Translations under genes and position numbers: made by a program
Assembly: GCF_900107045.1 (NCBI RefSeq)
Contig: NZ_FNON01000002.1
Coordinates: 682,001 to 746,000, forward strand
Length of the DNA: 64,000 nt
DNA from: Amycolatopsis xylanica
Lineage (GTDB): Bacteria; Actinomycetota; Actinomycetes; Mycobacteriales; Pseudonocardiaceae
Direction: 5' to 3'
Part shown: one piece after another, positions 1 through 8,863 of the stretch
Numbering within the stretch: the first letter of the stretch is position 1
Layout: the number at the start of each line of letters is the position of its first letter
The notes under the pieces: generated by a model
Databases searched by the model: none
What the model saw: only the letters and a program-made list of their open reading frames with translations
Told to the model about the DNA's origin: nothing

Positions 1-1425
1 GACCTCGGCGGCGCGGGGCTGGCTTGCGCGACCTCGGAGCTGGCCGCGGCCGGTGACGGCGGTATGCGCATCGAACTCGACCGGGTTCCGTTGCGCGCAC
101 AGGGAATGACTGCGGCCGAGGTGCTCGCGAGCGAGTCGCAGGAACGCATGTGCGCGGTGGTCGCACCGTCCGATGTGGACGCCTTCATGAAGGTCTGCGA
201 GAAGTGGGACGTGCTCGCCACCGACATCGGCGAGGTCACCGACGGCGAGCGCCTGGTGATCACCTGGCATGGTGAGACGGTCGTCGACGTGCCGCCGCGC
301 ACGGTCGCCCACGAGGGCCCGGTGTACGACCGCCCGATCGCCCGTCCGTCCACTCAGGACGCCGTGGTCGCCGACACCTCGGCGTCGCTGCCGCGTCCGT
401 CGAGCGCCGCCGAGCTACGGGAAACGGTGCTGCGCTTGATCTCCGCGCCGAACCAGGCGTCGAAGGAATGGGTCACGCAGCAGTACGACCGGTACGTGCG
501 CGGCAACACGGTGCTCGCGCAGCCGTCCGACTCCGGCATGATCCGCATCGACGAGTCGACCGGCCGCGGCGTCGCGGTCTCGACCGACTGCAACAGCCGT
601 TTCGTCTACCTGGACCCGTATGCCGGCTCGCAACTGGCGCTGGCCGAGGCATACCGCAACGTGGCGGTCAGCGGCGCGACCCCGGTCGCGGTGTCGGACT
701 GCCTCAACTTCGGCGCGCCGACCGACCCCGGCGTGATGTGGCAGTTCGAGCGGTCGGTGCACGGCATCGCCGACGGCTGCGTCGAACTCGGCATCCCGGT
801 CACCGGCGGCAACGTCAGCTTCTTCAACCAGACCGGCTCGACCGCGATCCTGCCCACCCCGGTCGTCGGCGTGCTCGGCGTGATCGACGACGTCACCCGC
901 CGCATCCCCACCGGCGTCGGCTCCGAGCCAGGCGAGATGCTGATCCTGCTCGGCGAGACCTTCGACGAACTCGACGGTTCGGCCTGGGCCCAGCTGCACG
1001 GCCACCTCGGCGGCGTTCCCCCGAAGGTCGACTTCGCCCGCGAGAAACTGCTCGCGGACGTGGTGCTCGCGGGCTCACGCGACGGCATGATCTCGGCCGC
1101 GCACGACCTGTCCGACGGCGGCCTGGCACAGGCTCTGGTCGAGATGGTCCTCATTGGACAGTGCGGCGCGCGTGCGTTCCTCGACGACCGCGCGGACCCG
1201 TTCGTACAGCTGTTCTCGGAGTCGTCAGGCCGGATTCTGGTCGCGGTGCCCCGATCGGAGGAGCTGCGCTTCACCGAGATGTGCAAGGCGCGCTACCTGC
1301 CGTGGCGCAAGACGGGCGTGGTCGACCCGGAGTCGGGAACCCTTGAGTTGCAAGGCATCACGGAGTTCACCCTCGACGAGCTCCGCGAAACCTGGGAAGC
1401 CACCCTCCCCAAGCTCTTCGCCTAA
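1..1425 (+). CDS. purL: Phosphoribosylformylglycinamidine synthase subunit PurL, 3' part
   Basis: Catalyses the ATP- and glutamine-dependent conversion of FGAR to FGAM in de novo purine synthesis. The frame is open from base 1, so the gene starts outside the window; 474 C-terminal residues are present. Visible family motifs are the opening DLGGAGLxCATSE block, the [10 protein letters not shown] segment in the middle and [11 protein letters not shown] near residue 370. The end of the protein matches the stand-alone PurL of PurS/PurQ/PurL systems: there is no glutaminase domain after it. The gene converges on the pentapeptide-repeat gene, with a pair of 22-nt palindromes in the gap. Confidence 0.95.
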   Translation, partial: DLGGAGLACATSELAAAGDGGMRIELDRVPLRAQGMTAAEVLASESQERMCAVVAPSDVDAFMKVCEKWDVLATDIGEVTDGERLVITWHGETVVDVPPRTVAHEGPVYDRPIARPSTQDAVVADTSASLPRPSSAAELRETVLRLISAPNQASKEWVTQQYDRYVRGNTVLAQPSDSGMIRIDESTGRGVAVSTDCNSRFVYLDPYAGSQLALAEAYRNVAVSGATPVAVSDCLNFGAPTDPGVMWQFERSVHGIADGCVELGIPVTGGNVSFFNQTGSTAILPTPVVGVLGVIDDVTRRIPTGVGSEPGEMLILLGETFDELDGSAWAQLHGHLGGVPPKVDFAREKLLADVVLAGSRDGMISAAHDLSDGGLAQALVEMVLIGQCGARAFLDDRADPFVQLFSESSGRILVAVPRSEELRFTEMCKARYLPWRKTGVVDPESGTLELQGITEFTLDELRETWEATLPKLFA

Positions 1426-1427
1426 GC

Positions 1428-1484
1428 GGGATAAAGCGGGCTTTATCCCGGACGCTCTTCCCGGGATAAAGCCCGCTTTATCCC
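1428..1484. repeat. Pair of 22-nt palindromes, family A
   Basis: Two copies (1428-1449 and 1463-1484) of a palindrome with 10-bp arms GGGATAAAGC / GCTTTATCCC around a 2-nt centre (GG in the first, CC in the second). They lie between convergent purL and the pentapeptide gene, directly after the purL stop. Further copies occur at 32210, 36191, 36218, 56366 and 56400. They could fold as a bidirectional terminator but have no T-run; repetition across the window suggests a dispersed REP-like element. Confidence 0.8.
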
Positions 1485-1501
1485 GGGCCCGACCCCGGGC
1501 C

Positions 1502-2620
1502 CTACGCGACCACGATGCGGGCCTTGCCGTCACGGAGTGGCTCGAGTTTCCATTCCGGCGGCAGCGCGATCTCCTGGTCGGGGTCGACCATGGTGTTGTA
1601 CAGCTCCAGCGACTTCGGTGCCTGCTTGAAGGTCAGGTCCACGTGCCCGCCGAACCGCGTCTGGTGCAGGCTCAACCCGTTGGTGAACGTCACGTCCTTC
1701 AGGTCCGCGTCGCCCGCGAACACCGCGTACTTGAAGTTCGTCTCGCCAGCGAAGGTGGCGCCGCGGAAGTCGGCCTTCGCGCCGAAGATCGTGCCGCTGA
1801 ACCAGGCGCGCTGCTGGAAAGTCGTGTCACGGCAACGGAAAGAGCCGATGAGCCTGCCCCTGGTCGACCCGGCGGCGGTGAAGTACGCCGGGCCCAGTAT
1901 CCGGCAGCCGCTCAGGTTCGTGCTGCTGTGCAAACCCGCGTAGCGCAACAGGATCTTGCCGATCTTGCGCCCGGACAGATCGAGATACTCGACCGCCGCA
2001 CCCGTCAGATCGAGGTCGTAGCCCGGCGCCTTGGCGTCGTCCGCCTCGGGCAGCAGGTCGACGATCAGGCGCTGGGCGGTCAGCCGCACCTGCAGTTCGA
2101 GTTCTTGCTCGGGCGTCCCGGTGACCCCGTCGCGATCATGAGGATCGGTGGCTGGCCCGGACTGCTCGTAACAAGCGTGTGTGTAGGGCCGCCGCAGGTA
2201 CGAGCACAGCACGTCGAGCACCGTCTGCGTGTACTCGGGCCTGCTGCGCGCGACACCGGCGAGCGCGTGCATCGCGCCCACCCGCACCTGGTCGGCGTCG
2301 TTGCCCAGCAGCTCGACGGACTTCGCGAAGCGCTCGTCCGAGATGCGCTCGCGGTCCTGCTCGGTGCGCCGCATCTCGAGATCGTGGCGCTGCCGCTCGA
2401 TTTCCTGCCGCCGCTCCTCGACACGGCGACGCCGGTCGTTGAGCCACAGCGCGTACAACGCGACGATCGCGCCGCCCGCGAGCCCGCCGGTCTTCAGCGC
2501 CTCGCTGCGGGTGGTGTTCGGATCCTTGAGCAGCCAGCCGCCGACGGCCACCAGCAGCAGCAACGACAACGCGAACGTGCCTGCCAGCGGGGACTTCACC
2601 AGAACGCGCAGTTTCGCCAC
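1502..2620 (-). CDS. Membrane-anchored pentapeptide-repeat protein
   Basis: A 372-residue protein of unknown specific role. Two hydrophobic segments lie near residues 13-35 and 42-62. They are followed by a highly charged, probably coiled-coil stretch (RRVEERRQEIERQRHDLEM) and a helical region. The second half carries A(D/N)F/L-type pentapeptide repeats (for example FGAKADFRGATFAGETNF). Such repeats form a right-handed quadrilateral beta-helix and usually mediate protein contacts. The GTG at 2620 is the first start in frame and has only a weak AAAGTGA upstream. The gene is the last minus-strand gene before the convergent purL end. Confidence 0.75.
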   Translation of the reverse strand: MAKLRVLVKSPLAGTFALSLLLLVAVGGWLLKDPNTTRSEALKTGGLAGGAIVALYALWLNDRRRRVEERRQEIERQRHDLEMRRTEQDRERISDERFAKSVELLGNDADQVRVGAMHALAGVARSRPEYTQTVLDVLCSYLRRPYTHACYEQSGPATDPHDRDGVTGTPEQELELQVRLTAQRLIVDLLPEADDAKAPGYDLDLTGAAVEYLDLSGRKIGKILLRYAGLHSSTNLSGCRILGPAYFTAAGSTRGRLIGSFRCRDTTFQQRAWFSGTIFGAKADFRGATFAGETNFKYAVFAGDADLKDVTFTNGLSLHQTRFGGHVDLTFKQAPKSLELYNTMVDPDQEIALPPEWKLEPLRDGKARIVVA

Positions 2621-2667
2621 GAGGCGTCACTTTAAAGGGTCGGCCTGCCAAGTCCAGCCGGAATTGC

Positions 2668-3414
2668 TCACTTGGCCGCCACCGGGGCGAACGCCGCGAT
2701 GCAGTGCTGACCGACGTTGACGGTCGCCCGGTCGTGCACGGGCGCGTCCCCGAACGTCCCCTCGATGTCGACCGGCACCGACTTGCCGTCGCCGTCACCG
2801 ACGTCGTTCGCCGAAACCGGCAGCCGCGCGGTGACCTTCCCGGTCTTACCGTCGGCGAAGTACTTGCCGAGGTTGCCGACCTCGGCGTCGGTCATCGCCT
2901 GGCAACGGTCGTACTTGCCGTCGCCCTCCTTGTTGATCGCGTCGACCAGCTTGGTCGCGATCGCCAGCGCGGCGTCGAGGTCTTCCTGCTGGTACTGCGC
3001 GCGCCGCCCGACGCTGTACACGCACGGCTGAGCCGCGGAGCTGTCGATGAGCGCGGAGAACCCGCGATACGGCTGACCTGCCGGGCTCATGTCGACCACG
3101 GCGCGCAGCAGCTTGCCGTCGGCCACGGAAGCGAGGTTGTTCTCGAGCGTGAACGGCGCGTCCTCGGTGGCGAGCTCCTTGGTGGTCTCGCGGCTCGGCG
3201 TGGTCGTCGACGGGCACAGCATGCCGTCGGCCTCGTCGCCCTTGTGCTCGCGCAACGCCGTCACGAAGCGCTCGGCGAGCTGCGCCTGCGCGGCCACCTG
3301 CGGCGCGGCGCTACTCGGCGGCGGCGCCGACGGCGTCGCCTTGGCGCACCCGGTCGCTACGACGGCCACTACCCCGGCCGCACACACGGCCTTTCCCCAG
3401 CTGAAAGTCCCCAC
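2668..3414 (-). CDS. Secreted lipoprotein, first of five tandem envelope proteins
   Basis: 248 residues with a lipoprotein signal: basic start, hydrophobic core and lipobox VATGC with Cys23, so it is probably lipid-anchored on the outer face of the membrane. The rest is an Ala/Ser/Pro linker and a globular domain of about 200 residues. It shares the layout of the next gene upstream (3424-4212): a 'FVTAL/VGAFQ' helix, a 'LLCP' motif, 'PF(R/E)GFSALI/L', a disulfide-type Cys and a terminal 'QxCIAxF/CVASF'. The two genes are 9 nt apart and co-directional. No enzymatic motif is recognised; an NTF2-like or DUF4878-like fold is a guess. Confidence 0.7.
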   Translation of the reverse strand: MGTFSWGKAVCAAGVVAVVATGCAKATPSAPPPSSAAPQVAAQAQLAERFVTALREHKGDEADGMLCPSTTTPSRETTKELATEDAPFTLENNLASVADGKLLRAVVDMSPAGQPYRGFSALIDSSAAQPCVYSVGRRAQYQQEDLDAALAIATKLVDAINKEGDGKYDRCQAMTDAEVGNLGKYFADGKTGKVTARLPVSANDVGDGDGKSVPVDIEGTFGDAPVHDRATVNVGQHCIAAFAPVAAK

Positions 3415-3423
3415 AAACCCACT

Positions 3424-4212
3424 TTAGCCGCGCGCGACGGAGAACGAAGCCACGCAGTCCTGACCGTCACCAACCCGCACGGATGCCCGGTTCGTCACCG
3501 GCGCCCCGTCGTAGCTGCCGTCGACCGTGACCGGGATGGTCATCCCGACGGAATTGCCGCTGTCGTCGTACACGACGTCGCCGATGCCGGGCAGTGCCTT
3601 CGCCGCCAGCGCGGACTTGCCGTCCGCGTAGTGCATGACGGTGCCGACGTCGGCGTCCGAGAGCGCGCCGCATTTGACCGCGAGGGCCGATGAGCTGTCG
3701 CCGGCGTTGATCCCGTCGACCATCGGGGTGATCGCGACGACCGCCGCGTCGAGCTGGGCGGCGGTGTACTCGGCCTGGTGGCGCACACCGTCGACACACC
3801 AGTCCTCGCCGGAGCCCGCGAGCAGCGCCGAGAATCCCTCGAACGGCTGACCCTCGTCGTTGAACGTGACGGTCGCGTCGTAGTAGCGGTCGCCGAGCTG
3901 TTTGAGCGGCCGTACCAGGGTGAACGTCACCTGCTCTGCCACCAGCGCGTCGGCCGCGACCCGGTTCGGATAGGTCACCGCCGGGCACAGCAGCCCGGCC
4001 ACCTCGGCGGAATCATGGGTTTGGAACGCGCCGACCACCTTCTCGGCGAACTGCTCCGGCCCGCTCAACGGCTGGCCACCGGTGCTCGCGCTTCCCGGCA
4101 TGACGGCGGTGTCACGCTGGAGAAAGAAACCCGGCGTGACGAATCCGGTCACCGCGAAAGCGGCGACGAGCACCACGGCGAGGACCGCCGCGGTCTGGGC
4201 CCGCGCATTCAC
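3424..4212 (-). CDS. Membrane-anchored extracytoplasmic protein, tandem family member 2
   Basis: 262 residues: short cytoplasmic N-terminus, one membrane helix at about residues 8-27 running into VTGFVTPGFFLQRD, then an extracytoplasmic domain. The VTGFVTPGFFL motif at the membrane exit recurs almost identically in the next three genes upstream. The globular part matches the downstream lipoprotein (LLCPAV, PFEGFSALL, DxCVASF near the end), so the two are probable paralogues with different anchoring. Function is unknown; conserved cysteines suggest a disulfide-stabilised surface domain. Confidence 0.7.
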   Translation of the reverse strand: MNARAQTAAVLAVVLVAAFAVTGFVTPGFFLQRDTAVMPGSASTGGQPLSGPEQFAEKVVGAFQTHDSAEVAGLLCPAVTYPNRVAADALVAEQVTFTLVRPLKQLGDRYYDATVTFNDEGQPFEGFSALLAGSGEDWCVDGVRHQAEYTAAQLDAAVVAITPMVDGINAGDSSSALAVKCGALSDADVGTVMHYADGKSALAAKALPGIGDVVYDDSGNSVGMTIPVTVDGSYDGAPVTNRASVRVGDGQDCVASFSVARG

Positions 4213-4268
4213 GGCGAACAGTTTACGCAGGTAGTGGCCTCAGAGCCAGAAGTTGACCAAGCTGTGTC

Positions 4269-4769
4269 TCAAGCGGACTTGGTCGTCGTCGGTGATCGCG
4301 GAGAGTCACTACTGTCGCCGTTGGAGATGTTCTTCCAGCACCAGTGCTCATTCTCGCTGACGATCGTGTTCACGAACGGGTTCGTGCTGCCCTGGCTGCT
4401 CACCTGCATGGTCGACCGGTACTCGGTCTCGCTGACCTTCACGACCGCGCCGTCCACCGACGCGGAGTCGACCTTGTCCACCGCCCTGACCGCCGAGTCG
4501 ACGTTCGACACCGCGTCCGCGCATTTGAGACCGGTCAGCGAGGCCTTGTCCTGATGGTTGAGCCCGTCGACGATCTCCTGCGCGGTCTTCGACGGGCCGG
4601 CCGCCGGGTCGAGCTTGTTCTTGCCCAGGAAGAAACCCGGCGCGACGAACCCCGTGATCAGCAGTGCGAGCAGCACCGCCGCGGCGAACGTCAGACCTAC
4701 CCATAACCCCGTCCGCTTCGGCTTCGGCGGTGGTGGCGGCGGCGCGTACTGCCAGCCTGGGTAGGTCAT
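4269..4769 (-). CDS. Short membrane-anchored protein, tandem family member 3
   Basis: 166 residues beginning MTYPGWQYAPPPPPPKP, a Pro-rich cytoplasmic tail, then one membrane helix ending in ITGFVAPGFFLGKN and a domain with TAQEIVDGLNHQDKASL and LKCADA. The ATG at 4769 is chosen over an in-frame ATG 27 nt upstream because it has a GGGGGA ribosome site about 8 nt before it and gives the MTYP start of its paralogues. The extracytoplasmic domain is about 80 residues, half that of the next gene, and the C-terminus is a Ser/Asp/Thr-rich tail. It may be a shortened copy. Confidence 0.7.
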   Translation of the reverse strand: MTYPGWQYAPPPPPPKPKRTGLWVGLTFAAAVLLALLITGFVAPGFFLGKNKLDPAAGPSKTAQEIVDGLNHQDKASLTGLKCADAVSNVDSAVRAVDKVDSASVDGAVVKVSETEYRSTMQVSSQGSTNPFVNTIVSENEHWCWKNISNGDSSDSPRSPTTTKSA

Positions 4770-4799
4770 TGCCGGGTCCCCCTGTCGTCTTGGCAAGCC

Positions 4800-5831
4800 T
4801 TAGAAGACGCCGAACACCGAGATGCAGAACTTGCCGCTCGTGTTGTCACCCAGCATCAGGCCGGACGCGTCCTTGCCATTCAATTTGCCATGGATCGACC
4901 CGGTGACGAGGAAATCACCGCCACTCGCCTCGACCGTGAGCTCCGGCGAGGCCGCGATGGCCGAGTCGATGTCCTTCTCGATGTCCTTCGCGTCGGCGCA
5001 CGCGAGCGCCATGGCACCCGCCTTGTCCTTGGCGTTGACCTTGTCGACGAACTCCTTCAGCGCCGCCGCGCCCGCGCCGCTGGCCGGCTTCGCCGAGGTC
5101 GAGGTCGGGGCCGAGGCGCTGGTCTTCGGCGCGCTCGTCGTCCCGCCAGCCACCTTGAGCCTGCTGATCAGCTTCCAGCACCACTTGTCGCCCGCCTTGA
5201 CGATCGTGCCGGTGGCGGTGCCCGGCTTCGACTTGACGACCATCGACACGGCGGCGACGTATTCGGTCTCGCTCTTCTTGTCGAGCTTGTCCAGCTTGAC
5301 GTTGCTGACCGTGTCGAGCGCGGCGAGCACCTCGTCGATGTCCTTCTCGGCGTCGGCGCACTTCAGCGCGGTCAGCGAGGCCTTGTCCTTGGCGTTGAGG
5401 CCGTTGACGATGGACTGCGCGGTGGCCTCCGGCCCTGCCGCCTCGGTGCTGTCCTTGCTCAGGAAGAACCCTGGCGCGACGAAACCGGTGATACCCAGCG
5501 CCACCAGCAGCACGACGACGATCCCGATGCCGATGAACAGCCCGGTCTTGCTCTTCTTCGGCGGCTCCGGCGGCCCGCCGAACGTCCCGTACTGCTGGGT
5601 GTTCGGGTCATAGGCGCCGTACGGCTGCTGTTGCTGCTGGCCCCACTGCTGCTGCGCGTTGGGGTCGTAGCCGGGTTGCGGCTGGCCCCACTGCTGCTGA
5701 GCGTTCGGGTCGAAACCCGGCTGCTGCTGGTAGCCGGGTTGCGGTTGCTGGTATCCGCCGCCCTGCTGCTGTCCGTACGGGTCCGGCTGCTGCCCGTATG
5801 GCTGACCGGGCTGCTGCGGCGGATAGGTCAT
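4800..5831 (-). CDS. Pro/Gln-rich single-pass membrane protein with duplicated outer domain, member 4
   Basis: 343 residues. The first about 90 are a low-complexity Pro-Gln-Gly-Tyr tail (MTYPPQQPGQPYGQQ, then repeated NAQQQWGQ units), presumably cytoplasmic. A membrane helix follows, ending in ITGFVAPGFFLSKD, and then two related domains. Each has a '(V/F)(N/D)xxNAKDKA' helix followed by 'CADA' and is separated from the other by an Ala/Ser/Thr linker (SAPKTSASAPTSTSAKP). The ATG at 5831 is preceded by AGAAAGG. The duplication is visible in the sequence. Pro/Gln tails of this kind occur on many actinobacterial membrane proteins, but function is unknown. Confidence 0.7.
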   Translation of the reverse strand: MTYPPQQPGQPYGQQPDPYGQQQGGGYQQPQPGYQQQPGFDPNAQQQWGQPQPGYDPNAQQQWGQQQQQPYGAYDPNTQQYGTFGGPPEPPKKSKTGLFIGIGIVVVLLVALGITGFVAPGFFLSKDSTEAAGPEATAQSIVNGLNAKDKASLTALKCADAEKDIDEVLAALDTVSNVKLDKLDKKSETEYVAAVSMVVKSKPGTATGTIVKAGDKWCWKLISRLKVAGGTTSAPKTSASAPTSTSAKPASGAGAAALKEFVDKVNAKDKAGAMALACADAKDIEKDIDSAIAASPELTVEASGGDFLVTGSIHGKLNGKDASGLMLGDNTSGKFCISVFGVF

Positions 5832-5852
5832 CGGATGTGCCTTTCTGGTGAT

Positions 5853-6827
5853 TCAGTTGACGAGCACGAGCATGTTCTGCACGCAGTAGGTACCGGTGCT
5901 GTTCGTGACCTGCACGGTCCCGCCGACGGTCTTCCCGTCCGAGGTGGTGCCAGTGAGTGTGAAGGACAGCGAGCCGCCGGGCCCGGGTTTTGCCGAACCC
6001 AGTGCGATCGCCGGGCTGTCACCCAGGCGGTTGATGCCCGCCTTGAGCATCGTCTCGGCGCGCTGGCAGCCGAAGCCGAGCGCGGTGCCCTGGTCCTTGG
6101 CGTTGACCGCGGCGACGAACTTCTGCGCGAGCTCCTGGCCCTGCGCCGGGTCCGCGGCGGGCGCCGAGCCCGCGGTCGGCGCCGTCGAAGTCTTCCCGCC
6201 GGTCGGGGAGCCGCCGTTGGCGCCCGGGTTCCTGGCGAAGACCAGCGTCATCTTCTGGACGCACCACTTGCCACCCTGGTTCGCGAGCTTGGCGTCGAAC
6301 ATGATCTTCTTGCCGGCGTTGTCCACGGTCAGCGCGGCCGTGTCGCCCGTGGGCGGCTGGTCGAGCGCGACCGTGAACTTCTTGTTGACGATGTCGACGC
6401 CGTACTGCCGCGACTTCGAGTCAGCGTCCGCGCAGTACAGCGCGCTGACCGCCTCCTGGTGGTGCCCGGTGAGCGCGGTGACGAACGACGAAGCGGTGTC
6501 GGCGGGCGAGCCGGTCGCGTTCGTGCTGCCCGCGTCGTCGCCGAGGAAGAACCCCGGCGCGACGAACCCGGTGATGCCGAGCGCCAGCAACACCACGACC
6601 CCGGCCGAGATGCCCACGATCAGGCCGGTCTTCTTCTTCGGCGGCGGCCCCGGCGGCGGATAGCCCTGCCCGGGGTACTGCTGCTGGGGTGGGTACTGCT
6701 GCTGACCGAACGACTGCTGCCCTTGATAGGGCTGACCTTGATAAGGCTGGCCCTGATACGGCTGGCCCTGCCCGAATTGCCCGGGCTGCTGCCCCGGCGG
6801 CGGCCCCTGCTGCGGCGGGTAGGTCAT
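5853..6827 (-). CDS. Pro/Gln-rich single-pass membrane protein, member 5
   Basis: 324 residues starting MTYPPQQGPPPGQQPG. The cytoplasmic tail holds four near-identical QGQPYQGQ-type units, then a membrane helix ending ITGFVAPGFFLGDD, then two outer domains joined by a Thr/Ala/Pro linker. Both domains have an FV(T/A)A(L/V) helix and a Cys about 20-25 residues later (YCADAD; FGCQRAE). ATG 6827 has GAGGGGGA upstream; an earlier in-frame ATG lacks one. It is the promoter-proximal gene of the five, 21 nt before member 4, so the set is probably one transcript. Confidence 0.7.
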   Translation of the reverse strand: MTYPPQQGPPPGQQPGQFGQGQPYQGQPYQGQPYQGQQSFGQQQYPPQQQYPGQGYPPPGPPPKKKTGLIVGISAGVVVLLALGITGFVAPGFFLGDDAGSTNATGSPADTASSFVTALTGHHQEAVSALYCADADSKSRQYGVDIVNKKFTVALDQPPTGDTAALTVDNAGKKIMFDAKLANQGGKWCVQKMTLVFARNPGANGGSPTGGKTSTAPTAGSAPAADPAQGQELAQKFVAAVNAKDQGTALGFGCQRAETMLKAGINRLGDSPAIALGSAKPGPGGSLSFTLTGTTSDGKTVGGTVQVTNSTGTYCVQNMLVLVN

Positions 6828-6890
6828 GGAGTTCCCCCTCCTGATGCTGGTCAACGGCATTCTGCCCGTTGGACGCAGCGCACGCGAAAA

Positions 6891-6926
6891 CGGCTCCCGT
6901 CCGACGCCATTGTCGGACGGGAGCCG
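6891..6926 (-). terminator. Intrinsic terminator after the first GH25 lysozyme
   Basis: Arms CGGCTCCCGTCCGAC (6891-6905) and GTCGGACGGGAGCCG (6912-6926) give a perfect 15-bp stem with a 6-nt loop. Read on the minus strand it is followed at once by TTTT, the classical rho-independent form, and lies 15 nt past the lysozyme stop codon. Confidence 0.85.
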
Positions 6927-6941
6927 CTCATCTCATTCCGG

Positions 6942-7811
6942 TCAGCCGTTGGCCAGCGCCTGGAGCCGGTCGTAGGCACCGTTGAAGGTGTCCTGATCGA
7001 GCGGGCTCGAGGTGTACTGCCACACGGTGTGGAAGCCCCAGCCGTACGGCAGCGTCCCGACCGACGAGGAGTACCTCGCCACCCAGAGCGGCACCGTGCC
7101 ACCGAAGTTCTGCGTCGACCCGACGCACTGGTTCCACCAGCTCGTCGAGGTGTAGATGACCGGCCAGCGCCCGGTGCGCGCGTAGTAGCGGTCGTGGAAC
7201 GACCGGACCCACGCGCCCATCGCCGACTGGCTCAGCCCGTAACACGTTGCGCCGTAAGGGTTGTACTCCATGTCCAGCGCGCCGGGCAGTGTCTTGCCGT
7301 CACCGGACCAGCCACCGCCGTGCGCCAGGAAGTAGTCGGCCTGCGCGGCGCCGGTCGAGCCGTTCGGGATGGCGAAGTGATACGCGCCGCGGATGAAACC
7401 CTGGTTGTACGAACCGTTGTACTGCTGCGCGAAGTACGGGTTCGTGTAGTACGTGCCTTCGGTCGCCTTGGTCCAGACGAACCGCTTGCCCTGACCCCAC
7501 CAGTAAGCCCAGTCGACGTTGCCCTGATAGCTGGCGACGTCGATGCCGGCGACCGTCGCCTGGATCTGGACGCCGTTCGCGTCCACCCCCTGCGGCTTCT
7601 GCGCCGCTTCCTTCGATTCAGGCGTGGACTGGTCTCCTTCGACCCGCCTGATCTGCGACCCCATGGTGGCGTTGAACGGTTCGGCCACCTGACCGTCGGG
7701 TCTCGGTTCGGCCGCCGCCTGGACCGCTACGCCTTGCAGGAGTGCGGCGGTCGAGACGGCGATGGCTGCTAGGGCGACGAGTCGCCTAGAGCCTCTTCGA
7801 GAAATGGACAT
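6942..7811 (-). CDS. Secreted GH25 lysozyme (N-acetylmuramidase)
   Basis: 289 residues with an Arg-rich N-terminus and an export signal ending near AVQAAA. After an about 50-residue spacer the glycoside hydrolase 25 domain covers residues about 88-289. It shows GIDVASYQG (Asp91), TEGTYYTNPYFAQQYNGS, YHFAIP and the catalytic ALDMEYN segment (Asp180, Glu182), then VIYTSTSWW and a VWQYTS end. Family members cleave the beta-1,4 bond between MurNAc and GlcNAc of peptidoglycan. There is no separate cell-wall-binding domain. A second GH25 gene lies upstream in the same direction; a 177-bp gap suggests its own promoter. Confidence 0.92.
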   Translation of the reverse strand: MSISRRGSRRLVALAAIAVSTAALLQGVAVQAAAEPRPDGQVAEPFNATMGSQIRRVEGDQSTPESKEAAQKPQGVDANGVQIQATVAGIDVASYQGNVDWAYWWGQGKRFVWTKATEGTYYTNPYFAQQYNGSYNQGFIRGAYHFAIPNGSTGAAQADYFLAHGGGWSGDGKTLPGALDMEYNPYGATCYGLSQSAMGAWVRSFHDRYYARTGRWPVIYTSTSWWNQCVGSTQNFGGTVPLWVARYSSSVGTLPYGWGFHTVWQYTSSPLDQDTFNGAYDRLQALANG

Positions 7812-7988
7812 GCACCCATCCCTTCACAAGTACCCTCGCTGAGAGTGACACTGCAGGTAGTCACTCGGGCGTTGATTGTGAGCGAAGATGGGACGTTTGT
7901 CACCGTTTTCCGTGAACTGCATCGGTCGTGTGGGTGATTTTCGGGTATATCAAGATCACTTGTTGTTAATCGTTTACACGGCAGAGCG

Positions 7989-8795
7989 CTACCCGTAACT
8001 CAGCGCCTGGACCCGGTCGAACGTGCCGTTGAACCAGTTCTGGTCGCCGGGCAGCGGGCCGGCGGCTTGGAACTGCCAGATCGTGTGGACGGTCCAGCTG
8101 GCGGGCAGCTCGCCGATGAAGGTGTTGTACCGGGCGATCCAGAGCGGGTTGAAGCGGAACTCGGCACTGTTGCCGGTGCAGCGCTTCCACCAGTTGGTGC
8201 TCGTGTAGATGGTCGGGTAGCGGCCGGTCCGGTTACGGTAAGTCTCCGAAAAGTCCTTGATCCACGCGACCATGTCCGGCCCGGACTTGTTGTAACAGGT
8301 CTCGCCGTACGGGTTGTACTCCGCGTCGAGCGCGCCCGGCAGCGTCTTGCCGTCGCCGGACCAGCCGCCGCCGTTGGCGATGAAGTAGTTCGCCTGCTCC
8401 GCCCCGCTCGAGACGTCCGGCCGCGCGAAGTGGTACGAGCCGCGGATCATGCCGTTCTGATAGGAGCCGTTGTACTGCTGGGCGAAGCGCGGGTTGCGGA
8501 ACCCGGTGCCCTCGGTCGCCTTGATGTAGACGAAGCGGGCGCCGCCGCCGACGGCCGCGGGCCAGTCGACGTCACCCTGGTGCCCGCTCACGTCATGCCC
8601 GAGCACCTGGTCTTCGGCGACGTCGTAGTGCGGAACACCGTCGACGCCTTCGTGCAGTGCGATCTGCGAACCCGCGTAGTTGTCCTCCGCGCCTGCGTAA
8701 GGATCGAGCGTGGTCGCGGCGGCCGGGCTGGTCTGCCCCCAGAGCAGCATTCCGGCGCCCAGGATCGCGGTCAGTTTTCTCTTACACTCCACCAT
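7989..8795 (-). CDS. Secreted GH25 lysozyme, second copy
   Basis: 268 residues; short export signal (KRKLTAILGAGMLLWG, cleavage probably near AAA). The GH25 domain begins at about residue 66 with GHDVSGHQGDVDW (Asp68) and contains FVYIKATEGTGFRNP, YHFARP, the catalytic ALDAEYN (Asp157, Glu159), TIYTSTNWWKRC and a WQFQAAG end. It aligns along its length with the neighbouring lysozyme, so the pair arose by tandem duplication. Paired cysteines (ETCYN and KRCTG) match those of the other copy and suggest a disulfide. Start is the ATG following TCTCTTACACTCC in the plus reading; the upstream gap is only 68 bp. Confidence 0.9.
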   Translation of the reverse strand: MVECKRKLTAILGAGMLLWGQTSPAAATTLDPYAGAEDNYAGSQIALHEGVDGVPHYDVAEDQVLGHDVSGHQGDVDWPAAVGGGARFVYIKATEGTGFRNPRFAQQYNGSYQNGMIRGSYHFARPDVSSGAEQANYFIANGGGWSGDGKTLPGALDAEYNPYGETCYNKSGPDMVAWIKDFSETYRNRTGRYPTIYTSTNWWKRCTGNSAEFRFNPLWIARYNTFIGELPASWTVHTIWQFQAAGPLPGDQNWFNGTFDRVQALSYG

Positions 8796-8863
8796 GGTTC
8801 GCCACGATGCCTCGGTGAAGCGCTTCCTGCGACTCGGTCGTCACTCGATGGTGTGACGCCGTT

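Noticed and set aside
1428..1484. Family A palindromes as DnaA boxes
   Set aside because: They contain TTATCC but not the TTATCCACA/TTGTCCACA 9-mer.
4890..7772. Very long plus-strand open frame (about 960 codons)
   Set aside because: It runs antisense to three minus-strand genes with clear ribosome sites and protein motifs. The product is Arg/Leu/Val-rich with no domain; it is an artefact of high GC.
7812..7988. c-di-AMP (ydaO) riboswitch before the lysozyme gene
   Set aside because: Such switches often precede actinobacterial wall hydrolases, but the conserved ydaO core sequences were not found in this 177-bp gap. Only an A+T-richer promoter-like region is seen.
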